DNA of 8,404 nt from Methanothermococcus okinawensis (GCA_015661585.1 DQVU01000176.1:1-8404), one strand, 5' to 3'. Counted from the stretch's first letter, positions 1 to 6,429 are shown. Notes: a model not told the origin generated them from the letters alone. Numbers and translations are program-made.

Positions 1-1107
1 AATGAGTTTTGTAGTTTCTTCTAACTCCTGGGTAATGTCCTGGAGTTTTGTGGATTGATCTGTGGCTGCAGTGGCTACTTGGGATGCGGCATCTGCTATC
101 TGGTTTGAAGTTTCCCTTGTCTTCTCAAGTTCTGTTTTTAATCTACTAATTTCAGAGTTCAGTCTTACAATCTCTTCTCTTAACTCTCTAATTAACTGAG
201 CCACTTTAGATATGGAGATGTTTATAACCCTTGCAACATCCTTTCTACTTACATTTTCATCTAATTTAACTGTAAAATCCCCCTTTGATACCTTTTCCAT
301 AACTTCGAATATACCTTTGAATAAACGGTTTAACTCTTCCTCTCGCTCTATTTCTCTTCTTTTTTCCTCCTCTTTTAATCTCTCTATAGTTTTTATTACA
401 TTGTTAAATACACGTCCTACCTCATCTCCAAAAAATTTTATCCTTGGTTTTACGTTGAGATTTCCATGGGATAGTTCACAGGTTATTCTGTAAAGTTCCT
501 TTAGTCGAGTGATGATTAACCTATCTACAAAGATCATAGAGAATATGGATATAAATATAATTGACATACCTGCAATAGTGGATATGTTATTCATAAATGT
601 AATATCGTTATGGAATTTTTTAATAAACACCTCTGTTACTTTATACAATTCAGACATAAGTTTCATATTATGATCTCTTATGTACTCCAACGCCTCCTTA
701 AATTCTGGATCCTTAGGATCCTTTGTATAGATTATTTTAACCTTTTCGTAAAATGGATCCCAGAGTTCTTTAATTTTGAGTAACTGCTGTTTAACATCCT
801 CTGGAGCAGGAGGAATTCCTTTTTCAAGATTGCCGTTAATTAGATCGTTTAAATTGTCATCAAATTCCTTTGAGATATTCTCTAAAGTTTCTACACATTC
901 GTATCTTCCCATGTTGGTTAACAAGGTACATTTTGTCATTTCCTGTGTCAACATTATCTGTCTATTTAAGGTTCTCAATGTTTTTTCATCTTCTAATACA
1001 CATTTTCCACTCTGGACCACGAAATACCCTGTACATCCTGCGATTACTATAAGTAAAGAAAAAACAAGGAAGGTCTTAGTTCTTATCGATATGTCTATAA
1101 ATTTCAC
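1..1107 (-). CDS. Methyl-accepting chemotaxis protein, N-terminal part (cut by window edge)
   Basis: This is a membrane chemoreceptor that would pass a ligand signal to a CheA/CheW complex and so to the archaellum motor. The open frame runs 369 codons to the window edge without a stop. A GTG start at 1107 is chosen because GGGTGA lies 4 nt before it. Residues 10-31 form a first membrane segment and about 173-195 a second, so residues 32-170 are an external sensor. Residues 44-62 (LRTLNRQIMLTQEMTKCTL) resemble the P-box-like start of PilJ/NarX-type sensor domains. After the second segment come a HAMP domain (about 196-247, with DEVGRVFN), a charged coiled stretch rich in E and R, a second HAMP-like unit (about 265-313, GDFTVKL), and the start of the cytoplasmic signalling helix (SNQIADAASQVATAATDQS, 334-352). 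The conserved hairpin tip lies outside the window. The assignment is firm; the ligand is unknown. Confidence 0.9.
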   Translation of the reverse strand, partial: MKFIDISIRTKTFLVFSLLIVIAGCTGYFVVQSGKCVLEDEKTLRTLNRQIMLTQEMTKCTLLTNMGRYECVETLENISKEFDDNLNDLINGNLEKGIPPAPEDVKQQLLKIKELWDPFYEKVKIIYTKDPKDPEFKEALEYIRDHNMKLMSELYKVTEVFIKKFHNDITFMNNISTIAGMSIIFISIFSMIFVDRLIITRLKELYRITCELSHGNLNVKPRIKFFGDEVGRVFNNVIKTIERLKEEEKRREIEREEELNRLFKGIFEVMEKVSKGDFTVKLDENVSRKDVARVINISISKVAQLIRELREEIVRLNSEISRLKTELEKTRETSNQIADAASQVATAATDQSTKLQDITQELEETTKLI

Positions 1108-1164
1108 AGTTTCACCCTAAAATAACGGATGAATAATTATTAAGAATTTTATTCTCAATATCTA

Positions 1165-1178
1165 TAATATAAAATTTT
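1165..1178 (-). promoter_or_regulatory. Possible TATA box for the chemoreceptor gene
   Basis: Read on the minus strand, an AT-only TTTTATATTATAG stretch lies about 60 nt upstream of the GTG start at 1107. Archaeal TATA boxes usually sit 22-27 nt before the transcript start, which would give a leader of about 30 nt. A second TTTATATA-like stretch near 1232-1245 is an alternative. In such AT-rich DNA chance matches are common. Confidence 0.3.
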
Positions 1179-1421
1179 TGGTAGATACTTATGTATAAGA
1201 TTTTTTGAATTATGAGATCTTACTCCATTGTTACAATATATAAAAAAATAAAAAGATAATTACAAGAAAAAAGATGATTTCATTGAAATATTGGTTTCAG
1301 TAAAGGAGAAAAAATGAATAAGAACTGTAAGAGGAAGACGTATTGTTGTTGATATAATTCTTAGCCTATTGCCTTTTAATTTCCATCTTAATGGGATGAT
1401 GGGGTATAGTTAATTTTTTCA

Positions 1422-1438
1422 GTATAAAATATATATAA
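1422..1438 (+). promoter_or_regulatory. Probable TATA box for the galU cluster
   Basis: GTATAAAATATATATAA is a strong archaeal TATA-type match ending 53 nt before the galU start. With the usual 22-27 nt spacing the transcript would begin near 1455-1465, leaving a leader of about 30 nt that includes the GGTGA ribosome binding site at 1483-1487. It could drive the whole galU-ribH-hisE cluster. Confidence 0.5.
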
Positions 1439-1491
1439 CATTTTATTAAAATTATACAATAAATGTTTACCTCTACTTTGAAGGTGAGTAG

Positions 1492-2355
1492 ATGAAGATA
1501 AAAAAAGGAATAGTACCTGCAGCAGGATTTGGTACAAGGCTACTTCCAATGACTAAGGCCCAGCCAAAAGAGATGCTATGTGTAGTTGGTAAGCCAATAA
1601 TCCAGTATGTAGTTGAAGATCTAGCAGATGCAGGTATAACCAATATACTGATAGTCACAGGTAAGGGAAAAAGTGCCATAGAAAACCACTTTGACAGGAA
1701 TTTTGAGTTGGAATGTAAGTTAAAGGAGAGTGGAAAGTATCACTTACTTGAGGAGATCGCTAGGATCGACAGGATTGCAAAAATCTTCTATACGAGACAG
1801 AGAGAACCTAAAGGCTTAGGAGATGCTGTATATTGTGGGAAAGAATTCGTAGGAAATGAGTATTTTATAACTATGGTGGGAGATACCATATATACTGAGA
1901 ACGTGGTAAAAAAGATGTTAGAGGTATATAATAGATATCATTGTTCAGTTATAACCTTGGAGAGAGTACCTAGGGATATGGTACATAAGTATGGGGTGAT
2001 ATCTGGGAGAGAGGTTGAAAATGGCATCTTCGAGATAGAGGATTTAGTGGAAAAACCATCTGTGGAAGAGGCTCCATCTAACCTCATAATTACAGGAGGA
2101 TATCTCCTATCTCCAAAGATATTTGAACATTTAGAAAACACAAAACCTGGAAAAGGAGGGGAGATACAGTTAACTGATGCCATGAGAACCCTTTTAGAGG
2201 AGGAAAAAATAGTAGGTGTAGAGATAAACTGTAGAAGATACGATATAGGGGATCTGGAGGGATGGCTAAAAGCAAACGTTGAAATTGCCATGAAAAAGAT
2301 GCCTGGATTTAAAGAATATTTAAAAGAGTTGATAGAAGGAGAGGGGGAAGGATGA
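1492..2355 (+). CDS. galU: UTP--glucose-1-phosphate uridylyltransferase
   Basis: The enzyme joins UTP and glucose 1-phosphate to make UDP-glucose and pyrophosphate in the cytoplasm, supplying activated sugar for glycans such as archaeal N-glycans and envelope polymers. At 287 residues it has normal GalU length. The nucleotide-binding signature PAAGFGTRLLP (9-19) is followed by TKAQPKEML (21-29). The metal-binding region reads VGDT (129-132). EKP (187-189), GEIQLTDAM (223-231) and YDIGDLEGWLKANVE (250-264) are typical of GalU rather than of RmlA-type thymidylyltransferases. The start is supported by GGTGA at 1483-1487, 4 nt upstream. It is the first gene of a plus-strand cluster and overlaps the next gene by 4 nt (ATGA), so the two are very likely translated together. 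Confidence in the family is high; the sugar and nucleotide preference is inferred from the motifs. Confidence 0.95.
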   Translation: MKIKKGIVPAAGFGTRLLPMTKAQPKEMLCVVGKPIIQYVVEDLADAGITNILIVTGKGKSAIENHFDRNFELECKLKESGKYHLLEEIARIDRIAKIFYTRQREPKGLGDAVYCGKEFVGNEYFITMVGDTIYTENVVKKMLEVYNRYHCSVITLERVPRDMVHKYGVISGREVENGIFEIEDLVEKPSVEEAPSNLIITGGYLLSPKIFEHLENTKPGKGGEIQLTDAMRTLLEEEKIVGVEINCRRYDIGDLEGWLKANVEIAMKKMPGFKEYLKELIEGEGEG

Positions 2356-2636
2356 AGAGACCAGTATTAAAAGTAAAAATCTACTTTCCTGGTAGTGTAT
2401 TTGAAGGGGAATTCGATTTCGATGCTGTAGTAAAACTCAAGGATAAGTATTTAAAATATTTGGAAACTGGTAAAGGCCATGGGACGATAATATTCAATGA
2501 AAATGAAAAGAAATTTGCAATAATTAACTTTGACAACATATGTGCAATAGAGATTGAGAAAACTTTAATATTTATGGATGAATATGAAAGAAGATGGGAT
2601 CGTATGATAGATGTTGAAATAAGTAATTTGAAATAA
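2352..2636 (+). CDS. Conserved-looking small protein of unknown function
   Basis: This 94-residue protein is not one I recognise. Its start overlaps the galU stop in an ATGA junction, and a purine-rich GGAGAGGGGG run at 2338-2347 can serve as ribosome binding site, so translational coupling to galU is likely. It has no signal peptide, membrane segment or cysteine pair. The sequence alternates hydrophobic and charged residues in short strand-like blocks (VLKVKIYF at 5-12, GTIIFNE at 44-50, KFAIINFDNICAIEIEKT at 54-71), suggesting a small beta-rich cytoplasmic fold with a charged C-terminal helix (DEYERRWDRM). The start of ribH lies 15 nt after its stop, so the two are probably co-transcribed. 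The coupling to galU hints at a link to nucleotide-sugar metabolism, but that is only context. Confidence 0.85.
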   Translation: MKRPVLKVKIYFPGSVFEGEFDFDAVVKLKDKYLKYLETGKGHGTIIFNENEKKFAIINFDNICAIEIEKTLIFMDEYERRWDRMIDVEISNLK

Positions 2637-2651
2637 AGATCAGGTGAAAAT

Positions 2652-3077
2652 ATGGATAAGGTGAGGTTAGGATTTGTAGTGGCAGAATTTAACAGGGAGA
2701 TAACTTACATGATGGAGAAGTTGGCAGAAGAGCATGCAGAATTTTTGGGAGCCGAAGTCACCTATAAGATTATAGTGCCTGGAACCTTTGACATGCCTCT
2801 AGCAGTAAAGAGGTTGCTGGAGAAGGAGGATGTAGATGCTGTAGTAACCATAGGTTGTGTAATAGAGGGAGAGACTGAACATGACGAGATAGTACTACAC
2901 AACGCTGCACGGAAGATGGCAGATTTATCCTTGGAGTACAACAAACCTGTAACCTTAGGTGTCTCAGGGCCTGGGATGACGAGATTACAGGCTGAGGAAA
3001 GGGTAGAATATGGTAAAAGGGCTGTAGAGTCTGCTGTAAAGATGGTAAAGAGATTAAGGGAGTTGGAGAGGAGTTAA
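2652..3077 (+). CDS. ribH: 6,7-dimethyl-8-ribityllumazine synthase
   Basis: The enzyme condenses 5-amino-6-ribitylaminouracil with 3,4-dihydroxy-2-butanone 4-phosphate to give the lumazine precursor of riboflavin. In methanogens the same ribitylaminouracil also feeds the deazaflavin F420. The protein has 141 residues, normal for archaeal RibH. Family motifs are in order: VVAEFNREIT (9-18) for the pyrimidine substrate, VPGTFDMPLA (42-51), GCVIEGETEHDEIV (68-81) containing the likely catalytic His77, and GVSGPGMTRLQAEERV (103-118) with the basic residue that binds phosphate. AGGTGA at 2642-2647 ends 4 nt before the ATG and fixes the start. It lies in the galU cluster, 15 nt after the small unknown gene and 28 nt before hisE. 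Confidence 0.96.
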   Translation: MDKVRLGFVVAEFNREITYMMEKLAEEHAEFLGAEVTYKIIVPGTFDMPLAVKRLLEKEDVDAVVTIGCVIEGETEHDEIVLHNAARKMADLSLEYNKPVTLGVSGPGMTRLQAEERVEYGKRAVESAVKMVKRLRELERS

Positions 3078-3105
3078 TAATTATAGTTATTTTTTATGGG
3101 ATACT

Positions 3106-3402
3106 ATGGATGTACTTAGAGAGGAGTTCAAGATAATAAAGGACAGGATAAAAAATAAACCTGAGGGTTCATATACCGCCTACTTAACTACCGATGATAG
3201 TAAGAGGGCTATCAATAAGATATGTGAGAAGATAGGAGAGGAGGCTACAGAGACTATATTGGCAGCAAAGGACGGGATAAAGAGAGATGTTATACATGAA
3301 TGTGCAGATCTAATCTATCATCTCTTTGTACTGTTGGCATACTCTGGAGTGGAGTATGAGGAGTTACTTGAGGAGTTTGAGAGAAGAAGGAAAAAATGTT
3401 GA
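3106..3402 (+). CDS. hisE: Phosphoribosyl-ATP pyrophosphatase
   Basis: This is the second enzyme of histidine synthesis, splitting phosphoribosyl-ATP to phosphoribosyl-AMP and pyrophosphate in the cytoplasm. The 98-residue length fits a stand-alone HisE, with no HisI domain fused. The all-helical MazG-like fold is shown by the metal-binding sets EEATE (45-49) and ECADL (65-69), and by the family stretch SYTAYL (22-27) followed by KICEKIGEEATE (38-49). The start has only a weak site, GGGAT at 3098-3102, 3 nt upstream; the same weak arrangement precedes trm1. It lies 28 nt after ribH in the same orientation and ends the plus-strand cluster. Other his genes are not present in the window, so the histidine genes are scattered here. 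Confidence 0.94.
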   Translation: MDVLREEFKIIKDRIKNKPEGSYTAYLTTDDSKRAINKICEKIGEEATETILAAKDGIKRDVIHECADLIYHLFVLLAYSGVEYEELLEEFERRRKKC

Positions 3403-3488
3403 TAGATAATATAAAAGTCTTTAAACAATATTAAGCATACTAAAAATAAAAATATTATATCAATAAAAGATATATCTACCTTAGTTCT

Positions 3489-3601
3489 CATTCAAAATCC
3501 TCCTAAAAATAATAATTATTATTAAAATTTAAAAAAATAAAGAAATAAAATATCCTCGTTGGGACACTCCTGAACACTGGAGAACAATGTGAATTCTCTA
3601 T
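3489..3601 (-). repeat. Dispersed repeat copy, minus orientation, downstream of hisE
   Basis: Read on the minus strand, this stretch goes GAGAATTCACATTG, TTCTCCAGTGTTCAGGAG, then GAGG, then a T-rich run, and ends TTTTTAGGAGGATTTTGAATG. The same order of blocks appears in the plus-strand copy at 7491-7605 (CTCCAGTGTCCAGAAG, GAGG, T-rich tail, TTTTTATCAGGATTGATG). GAGAA and TTCTC flanking the loop can pair, as in the left arm of the neighbouring palindrome. Alignment was by eye; the family is not one I can name. Confidence 0.6.
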
Positions 3602-3677
3602 AACAGGATAGGTATATAAAATGCCGTCAAAGGTGCCATATGTTTATCTAAAGAAAACATTCCACATAACTAAAAAA

Positions 3678-3875
3678 ATATCTAACAGCTGTACTTAGAA
3701 AACAATGTCAATTTAGTTAGGGAGAATTCCCTTCTCCAATATTCAGGATAGAGGAGAATGTCTGTTTATACTTTCTTTAAAGTATAAATAGGTAATCTCT
3801 TTCTACCCTTCAACATTGGAGAAAGGAGATTCTTTTCAAGAATTGGCATTATCTTCTAACTACAACTGTTGATAT
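3678..3875. repeat. Near-palindrome of about 198 bp made of two tail-to-tail repeat copies
   Basis: The left arm (3678-3774) and right arm (3779-3875) pair around a 4-nt CTTT loop. The inner 24 positions (3751-3774 with 3779-3802) have one mismatch, at 3758/3795, including a perfect 10-bp stem, TTTATACTTT with AAAGTATAAA. Outer blocks also match: 3732-3740 with 3815-3823, 3704-3713 with 3841-3850, 3695-3700 with 3854-3859, 3684-3688 with 3866-3870, and 3678-3682 with 3871-3875. By my count about 83 of 97 arm positions can pair, roughly 10 as G-U. The left arm contains TTCTCCAATATTCAGGA, then GAGG and TCTGTTTAT, matching the dispersed repeat core; the right arm read on the minus strand has TTCTCCAATGTTGAAGG. 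Each arm therefore looks like a copy lacking the T-rich tail. Confidence 0.8.
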
Positions 3876-3923
3876 CCTTATAATATTTATTAGAATCTCT
3901 CGTCCTATCTTAGTGTTGTCATA

Positions 3924-3969
3924 TTTTTTATAGAAATTTTCTTATTTTTTACTATTATTTTCATTTTTT
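3924..3969 (+). terminator. T-rich tract, possible plus-strand terminator
   Basis: Three runs of six T (3924-3929, 3945-3950, 3964-3969) lie within 46 nt on the plus strand. Archaeal RNA polymerase stops at such U-rich tracts without needing a hairpin. They could end a hisE read-through transcript or an RNA covering the palindrome. They may also be part of another decayed repeat tail, since tails of that family are T-rich. Confidence 0.4.
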
Positions 3970-3981
3970 AATCATTAAGAT

Positions 3982-3987
3982 AAAAAA
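3982..3987 (-). terminator. T run downstream of the cofE-like gene
   Basis: On the minus strand a six-T run follows CTTAAGAG, about 128 nt past the stop of the cofE-like gene. It is the first clear T run after that stop and is a candidate transcript end. Confidence 0.3.
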
Positions 3988-4114
3988 CTCTTAAGAAGAA
4001 ATATTAACAGGAATCCTACCCTGTTTCTTAACTTTATTCAAGATCTTCGATAGTTATAGGAAGTTACTAGGGTTCCACTCTCTTATCCCAGTACTCAGAA
4101 AACTCCAGAAATTA

Positions 4115-4999
4115 TCAATTTCTCCACCCCTTAACTACGACTATGGGAGTATGTTCTACCTTCTCTAATATCTCCTCACTGATCTCAAAGGTATTATATT
4201 TCTCCATGTACTGATGTATAGATTTTGTAGGATCTGAGCGGCACCTATCTGCAACATCTGCAATATGGAGTATCTCCTCTAAGGAGTATTTTTTATAAGT
4301 CTCATTTCCAGTTATGGCGAGGGGTGTGGCTCCACATAACCCGCCAACCTTCAATACACCTGCCAACTTACCTAAGATATAACCTAAAACCCCTACTCCA
4401 GAAATTATACCATCTATAGCACAAGGTAGGGCAGTTATATACCATCTGAAAAACCTATAGGTGGCGTCGGTATCTACTATCATCACCACAACATCTACAT
4501 TCAACTCCTTCTTTATAACTGAGTATATCCTCCCCGCCGATCTCTCTGGATCCTTTGGAAGTAAGGCGGCGTAGGTACCAGGTACGTTAGTTAGATCTAC
4601 CCCTCCTTCTGAGGCAGGTTTCAAGGCGTATATAAGTCCCACATTGTCTATAACAACCTGCTTATGTTTTAATGTCTCCTCCTTGGGCATTCTCCTAAGA
4701 TTCTCTATCCTATCTGGCCTCGTTTTTAATAGAGGGCCTAGTATATACCCCCATACATACTTAGACCAGAGATAACAGAGGTAGGCTAAAACCCCTACTT
4801 TTACATTCCTCTCATCTATTAGGTTATCTTCTCCTATAGCAACAAATTTTTCACTGATTACAACAAAATCTCCATCTTCCAATTTCAAGCCATTTTTAAT
4901 CTCTCTCTTTAGGGACGCGATAATTACCTCCAGGTAGTCCTCTCCCCTTTTAAGATATCTCGTCTTTATAGGTACTATTTTAATGTTCATAGTTATCAT
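4115..4999 (-). CDS. CofE-like protein (F420-0:L-glutamate ligase family, uncharacterised paralogue type)
   Basis: True CofE adds gamma-linked glutamates to coenzyme F420-0 using GTP. This 294-residue protein shares several CofE landmarks: GDFVVISEKFVAIGED (43-58), GGVDLTNVPG (132-141), LPKDPERSAGRI (147-158) and VVMIVDTDATYRF (171-183), where CofE has a metal-binding DT. It differs in key ways. It is longer than the roughly 250-residue archaeal CofE, the GRPWRxGQTDVAIG block after the DT is replaced by RFFRWYITALPCAIDG, and a Gly-rich hydrophobic stretch (195-230) plus an extra C-terminal region follow. The substrate is therefore uncertain. Two starts are possible, 4999 and 4990 (codon 4); a weak GGGAT at 5010-5006 slightly favours 4999. 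It lies 132 nt downstream of trm1 in the same orientation, and a dispersed repeat copy forms its leader. Confidence 0.8.
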   Translation of the reverse strand: MITMNIKIVPIKTRYLKRGEDYLEVIIASLKREIKNGLKLEDGDFVVISEKFVAIGEDNLIDERNVKVGVLAYLCYLWSKYVWGYILGPLLKTRPDRIENLRRMPKEETLKHKQVVIDNVGLIYALKPASEGGVDLTNVPGTYAALLPKDPERSAGRIYSVIKKELNVDVVVMIVDTDATYRFFRWYITALPCAIDGIISGVGVLGYILGKLAGVLKVGGLCGATPLAITGNETYKKYSLEEILHIADVADRCRSDPTKSIHQYMEKYNTFEISEEILEKVEHTPIVVVKGWRN

Positions 5000-5010
5000 T
5001 ATATAATCCC

Positions 5011-5090
5011 ATTAAAAATCCCGATAAAAAATAAATAAATCTTCAAAACCACTGTAAACAGATATTATGGACCTCATTGATGGATATTGT
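5011..5090 (-). repeat. Dispersed repeat copy in the leader of the cofE-like gene
   Basis: Read on the minus strand, this runs ACAATATCCATCAATGAGG, ATATCTGTTTACAGTG, TTTTGAAGATTTA, then TTTTTATCGGGATTTTTAAT, ending 11 nt before the ATG at 4999. The 17-mer TTTTTATCGGGATTTTT also occurs at 7448-7464, and TTTTGAAGATTTA and ATCTGTTTA occur in the copy at 7491-7605. The T-rich tail may act as the AT-rich promoter element and the copy would end in the transcribed leader. Confidence 0.65.
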
Positions 5091-5131
5091 ATGCTATCCA
5101 AAAAGATATGTTGTTTTTTTAATTTATTACT

Positions 5132-6259
5132 TTATCTTTTCCTGTTGTACTCCTGAATGCACTCAATTACATCTGTAATATTCCCATCTGTTTTAATACC
5201 GTTTGGATCGTAGTGGGTTCTTGAAGCCTTGAAGCCCCTCTCCTTCAACATCTCTACCAACTTCCTAATAGGTGGCACATGTTCTTTTATAACACTACAT
5301 ATCCTGTGGATGTTGTAACAACCTATTACATTACCTACTGTACACTCCTTATATATTTCCCTGAGGATCTTTACACTCCTCTCAGTATATTTCCTCTCCT
5401 GGACGATCTTCAATGCCTCCTTTACAGTATCTATGTTGTTTATCTCCCCCAAGTAAAACAACCCTCCAAAACCCTTTTCATAACCCTCCTCCCTACTCCT
5501 GATAATCTTCTCTCCATTCTCTATTTTGATATATCCTAACTTCTCCATAGCCTCATCTGCCCTCTTAGCCCCTCTCTCTGTAATTAAAAAAGTCCTTATA
5601 TAGTGATCTGTGAAGTGGGAGAAGATAGGTTTAAGAGCTATGTCGTACTTACCTGCCACCCTAATTGCATACCCTATTAACAACCTAACTGCCAACTCTT
5701 TATCTCCAGCTAATGGGATGGCGTCGTAGTTTCTGATACATGCCTTTCTGTAGGATCCGTAGAGGACTGCAGTATCTGTGGCAGTCATGGCTATTATACC
5801 GTCCTTTGTAACACAACTACGTATGGCACTGTCCAGATATGGGTTTGGAGAGCCAAAGGGGTCTAAATCTATCAAGTTAAATGTTCTAAAGTGTTCTGAA
5901 AGGAGGACATTAGCATCTTTGTTAAATACTTTTACATTTTCTAAGTTGTTTATCTTTATATTTTCCCGAGTTAATTCAACTGCAAAGGGGTTGATATCGT
6001 TGATAATTACCTCCACTGTACCAGAGGGATTTATTAACTCTTTGGCATACCTTATCCCCCTAACTCCACTACCTCCCAGGGGATCACATACTAAGAACTT
6101 CTCCCTTTTATAATTATTCAAAAAACTCTGTACCACTGCTACAGAGATATCCCTACAGATCTCCATCTTTGGATTGTAAAATACCTTATCCTTTTTTGAT
6201 ATACTCCTATCCCTTGGAACTTTTATCTTTACATGTCCTTCTACTACTACCTCTTCCAT
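5132..6259 (-). CDS. trm1: tRNA (guanine(26)-N2)-dimethyltransferase
   Basis: The enzyme transfers two methyl groups from S-adenosylmethionine to N2 of G26 at the tRNA core, which stabilises folding and is common in thermophilic archaea. The 375-residue length matches archaeal Trm1. Order of motifs: VFYNPKMEICRDISV (26-40), the SAM loop DPLGGSGVRGIRYAKE (59-74), acidic NDINPFAVELTREN (87-100), catalytic-region DLDPFGSPNPYLDSAIRS (131-148), TATDTAVLYGSYRKACIRNY (159-178), HYIRTF (219-224), and the C-terminal THYDPNGIKT (348-357). I see no CxxC zinc pair, which some other Trm1 proteins carry. The ATG at 6259 has only a weak GGGAT site 3 nt upstream. It is divergent from the lipoprotein gene and is followed by the cofE-like gene; whether the two share a transcript is unclear because a repeat lies between them. 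Confidence 0.96.
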   Translation of the reverse strand: MEEVVVEGHVKIKVPRDRSISKKDKVFYNPKMEICRDISVAVVQSFLNNYKREKFLVCDPLGGSGVRGIRYAKELINPSGTVEVIINDINPFAVELTRENIKINNLENVKVFNKDANVLLSEHFRTFNLIDLDPFGSPNPYLDSAIRSCVTKDGIIAMTATDTAVLYGSYRKACIRNYDAIPLAGDKELAVRLLIGYAIRVAGKYDIALKPIFSHFTDHYIRTFLITERGAKRADEAMEKLGYIKIENGEKIIRSREEGYEKGFGGLFYLGEINNIDTVKEALKIVQERKYTERSVKILREIYKECTVGNVIGCYNIHRICSVIKEHVPPIRKLVEMLKERGFKASRTHYDPNGIKTDGNITDVIECIQEYNRKR

Positions 6260-6309
6260 GGGATCCCACTATTATTCTTGTTATTTAGTTAGTTGTGGTA
6301 TTAATAGTA

Positions 6310-6326
6310 TCATATTTAATATAGTA
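6310..6326 (-). promoter_or_regulatory. Possible trm1 TATA box
   Basis: Within the 170-bp divergent spacer, the minus strand reads TATACTATATTAAATAT about 55-65 nt before the trm1 start. This fits a TATA element with a leader of about 30 nt. The spacer is AT-rich, so the match is weak evidence on its own. Confidence 0.3.
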
Positions 6327-6345
6327 TAATAACAATTTTAAGGGC

Positions 6346-6383
6346 ATTTATTATAATTTTTAAATAGTATTATTATAAATAAT
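6346..6383 (+). promoter_or_regulatory. Possible lipoprotein gene promoter region
   Basis: TTTATTATAATTTTTAAATAG followed by ATTATTATAAATAAT offers two TATA-like elements, 47-84 nt before the start at 6430. The second would place the transcript start near 6405-6410. I cannot decide between them from sequence. Confidence 0.3.
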
Positions 6384-6429
6384 AGATCATTATAATGAAT
6401 ATAGATATCCAATGGTAACCGGTGTAACG

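Larger units (their letters stand above)
1108..1491. other. Divergent intergenic region between chemoreceptor and galU
   Basis: This 384-bp AT-rich spacer separates two divergent genes and should hold both promoters. It also contains a 12-codon open frame at 1314-1352 (MNKNCKRKTYCC) preceded by AAGGAG, and a small hairpin, TGAAA-TATTGG-TTTCA, near 1283-1298. No RNA gene and no clear copy of the dispersed repeat found elsewhere in the window was recognised here; TACTCCATTGT near 1222 is only a weak resemblance. Confidence 0.6.
3403..4114. other. 712-bp non-coding convergent region between hisE and the cofE-like gene
   Basis: The genes on either side converge here, and no convincing coding frame is present. 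The region holds one minus-oriented repeat copy (3489-3601), a roughly 200-bp near-palindrome (3678-3875), a TATA-like TATATAAA at 3613-3620 usable in either direction, and plus-strand runs of six T at 3924-3929, 3945-3950 and 3964-3969. A run of A at 3982-3987 gives a minus-strand T run that could end the cofE-like transcript. From about 4000 to 4114 I see nothing notable. A plus-strand RNA from the TATA box through the palindrome to the T runs is possible but unproven. Confidence 0.6.

Noticed and set aside
1030..1107. A lipobox-like IAGC in the first membrane segment of the chemoreceptor
   Set aside because: The segment is a normal transducer anchor, followed by a sensor and a second membrane helix; lipid modification and cleavage there would be atypical for this family.
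776..1120. A 114-codon plus-strand frame
   Set aside because: It is the shadow of the chemoreceptor gene on the opposite strand and starts without a ribosome binding site.
1938..2291. A 117-codon minus-strand frame
   Set aside because: It is antisense to galU and has no recognisable features.
3318..3491. A 57-codon minus-strand frame with a strong GGAGGAT site and a hydrophobic N-terminal segment
   Set aside because: Its binding site and ATG fall in the conserved end of a dispersed repeat copy, where other copies have no matching frame, and its last third is antisense to hisE. It is more simply explained as a chance frame.
3403..4114. CRISPR array or tRNA gene in the long non-coding region
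   Set aside because: The repeats are degenerate, in both orientations and without regular spacers, and no GC-rich cloverleaf with a TTCRANNC loop was found.
5778..6113. A 111-codon plus-strand frame
   Set aside because: It is antisense to trm1, whose motifs are unambiguous, and has no domain or binding site.
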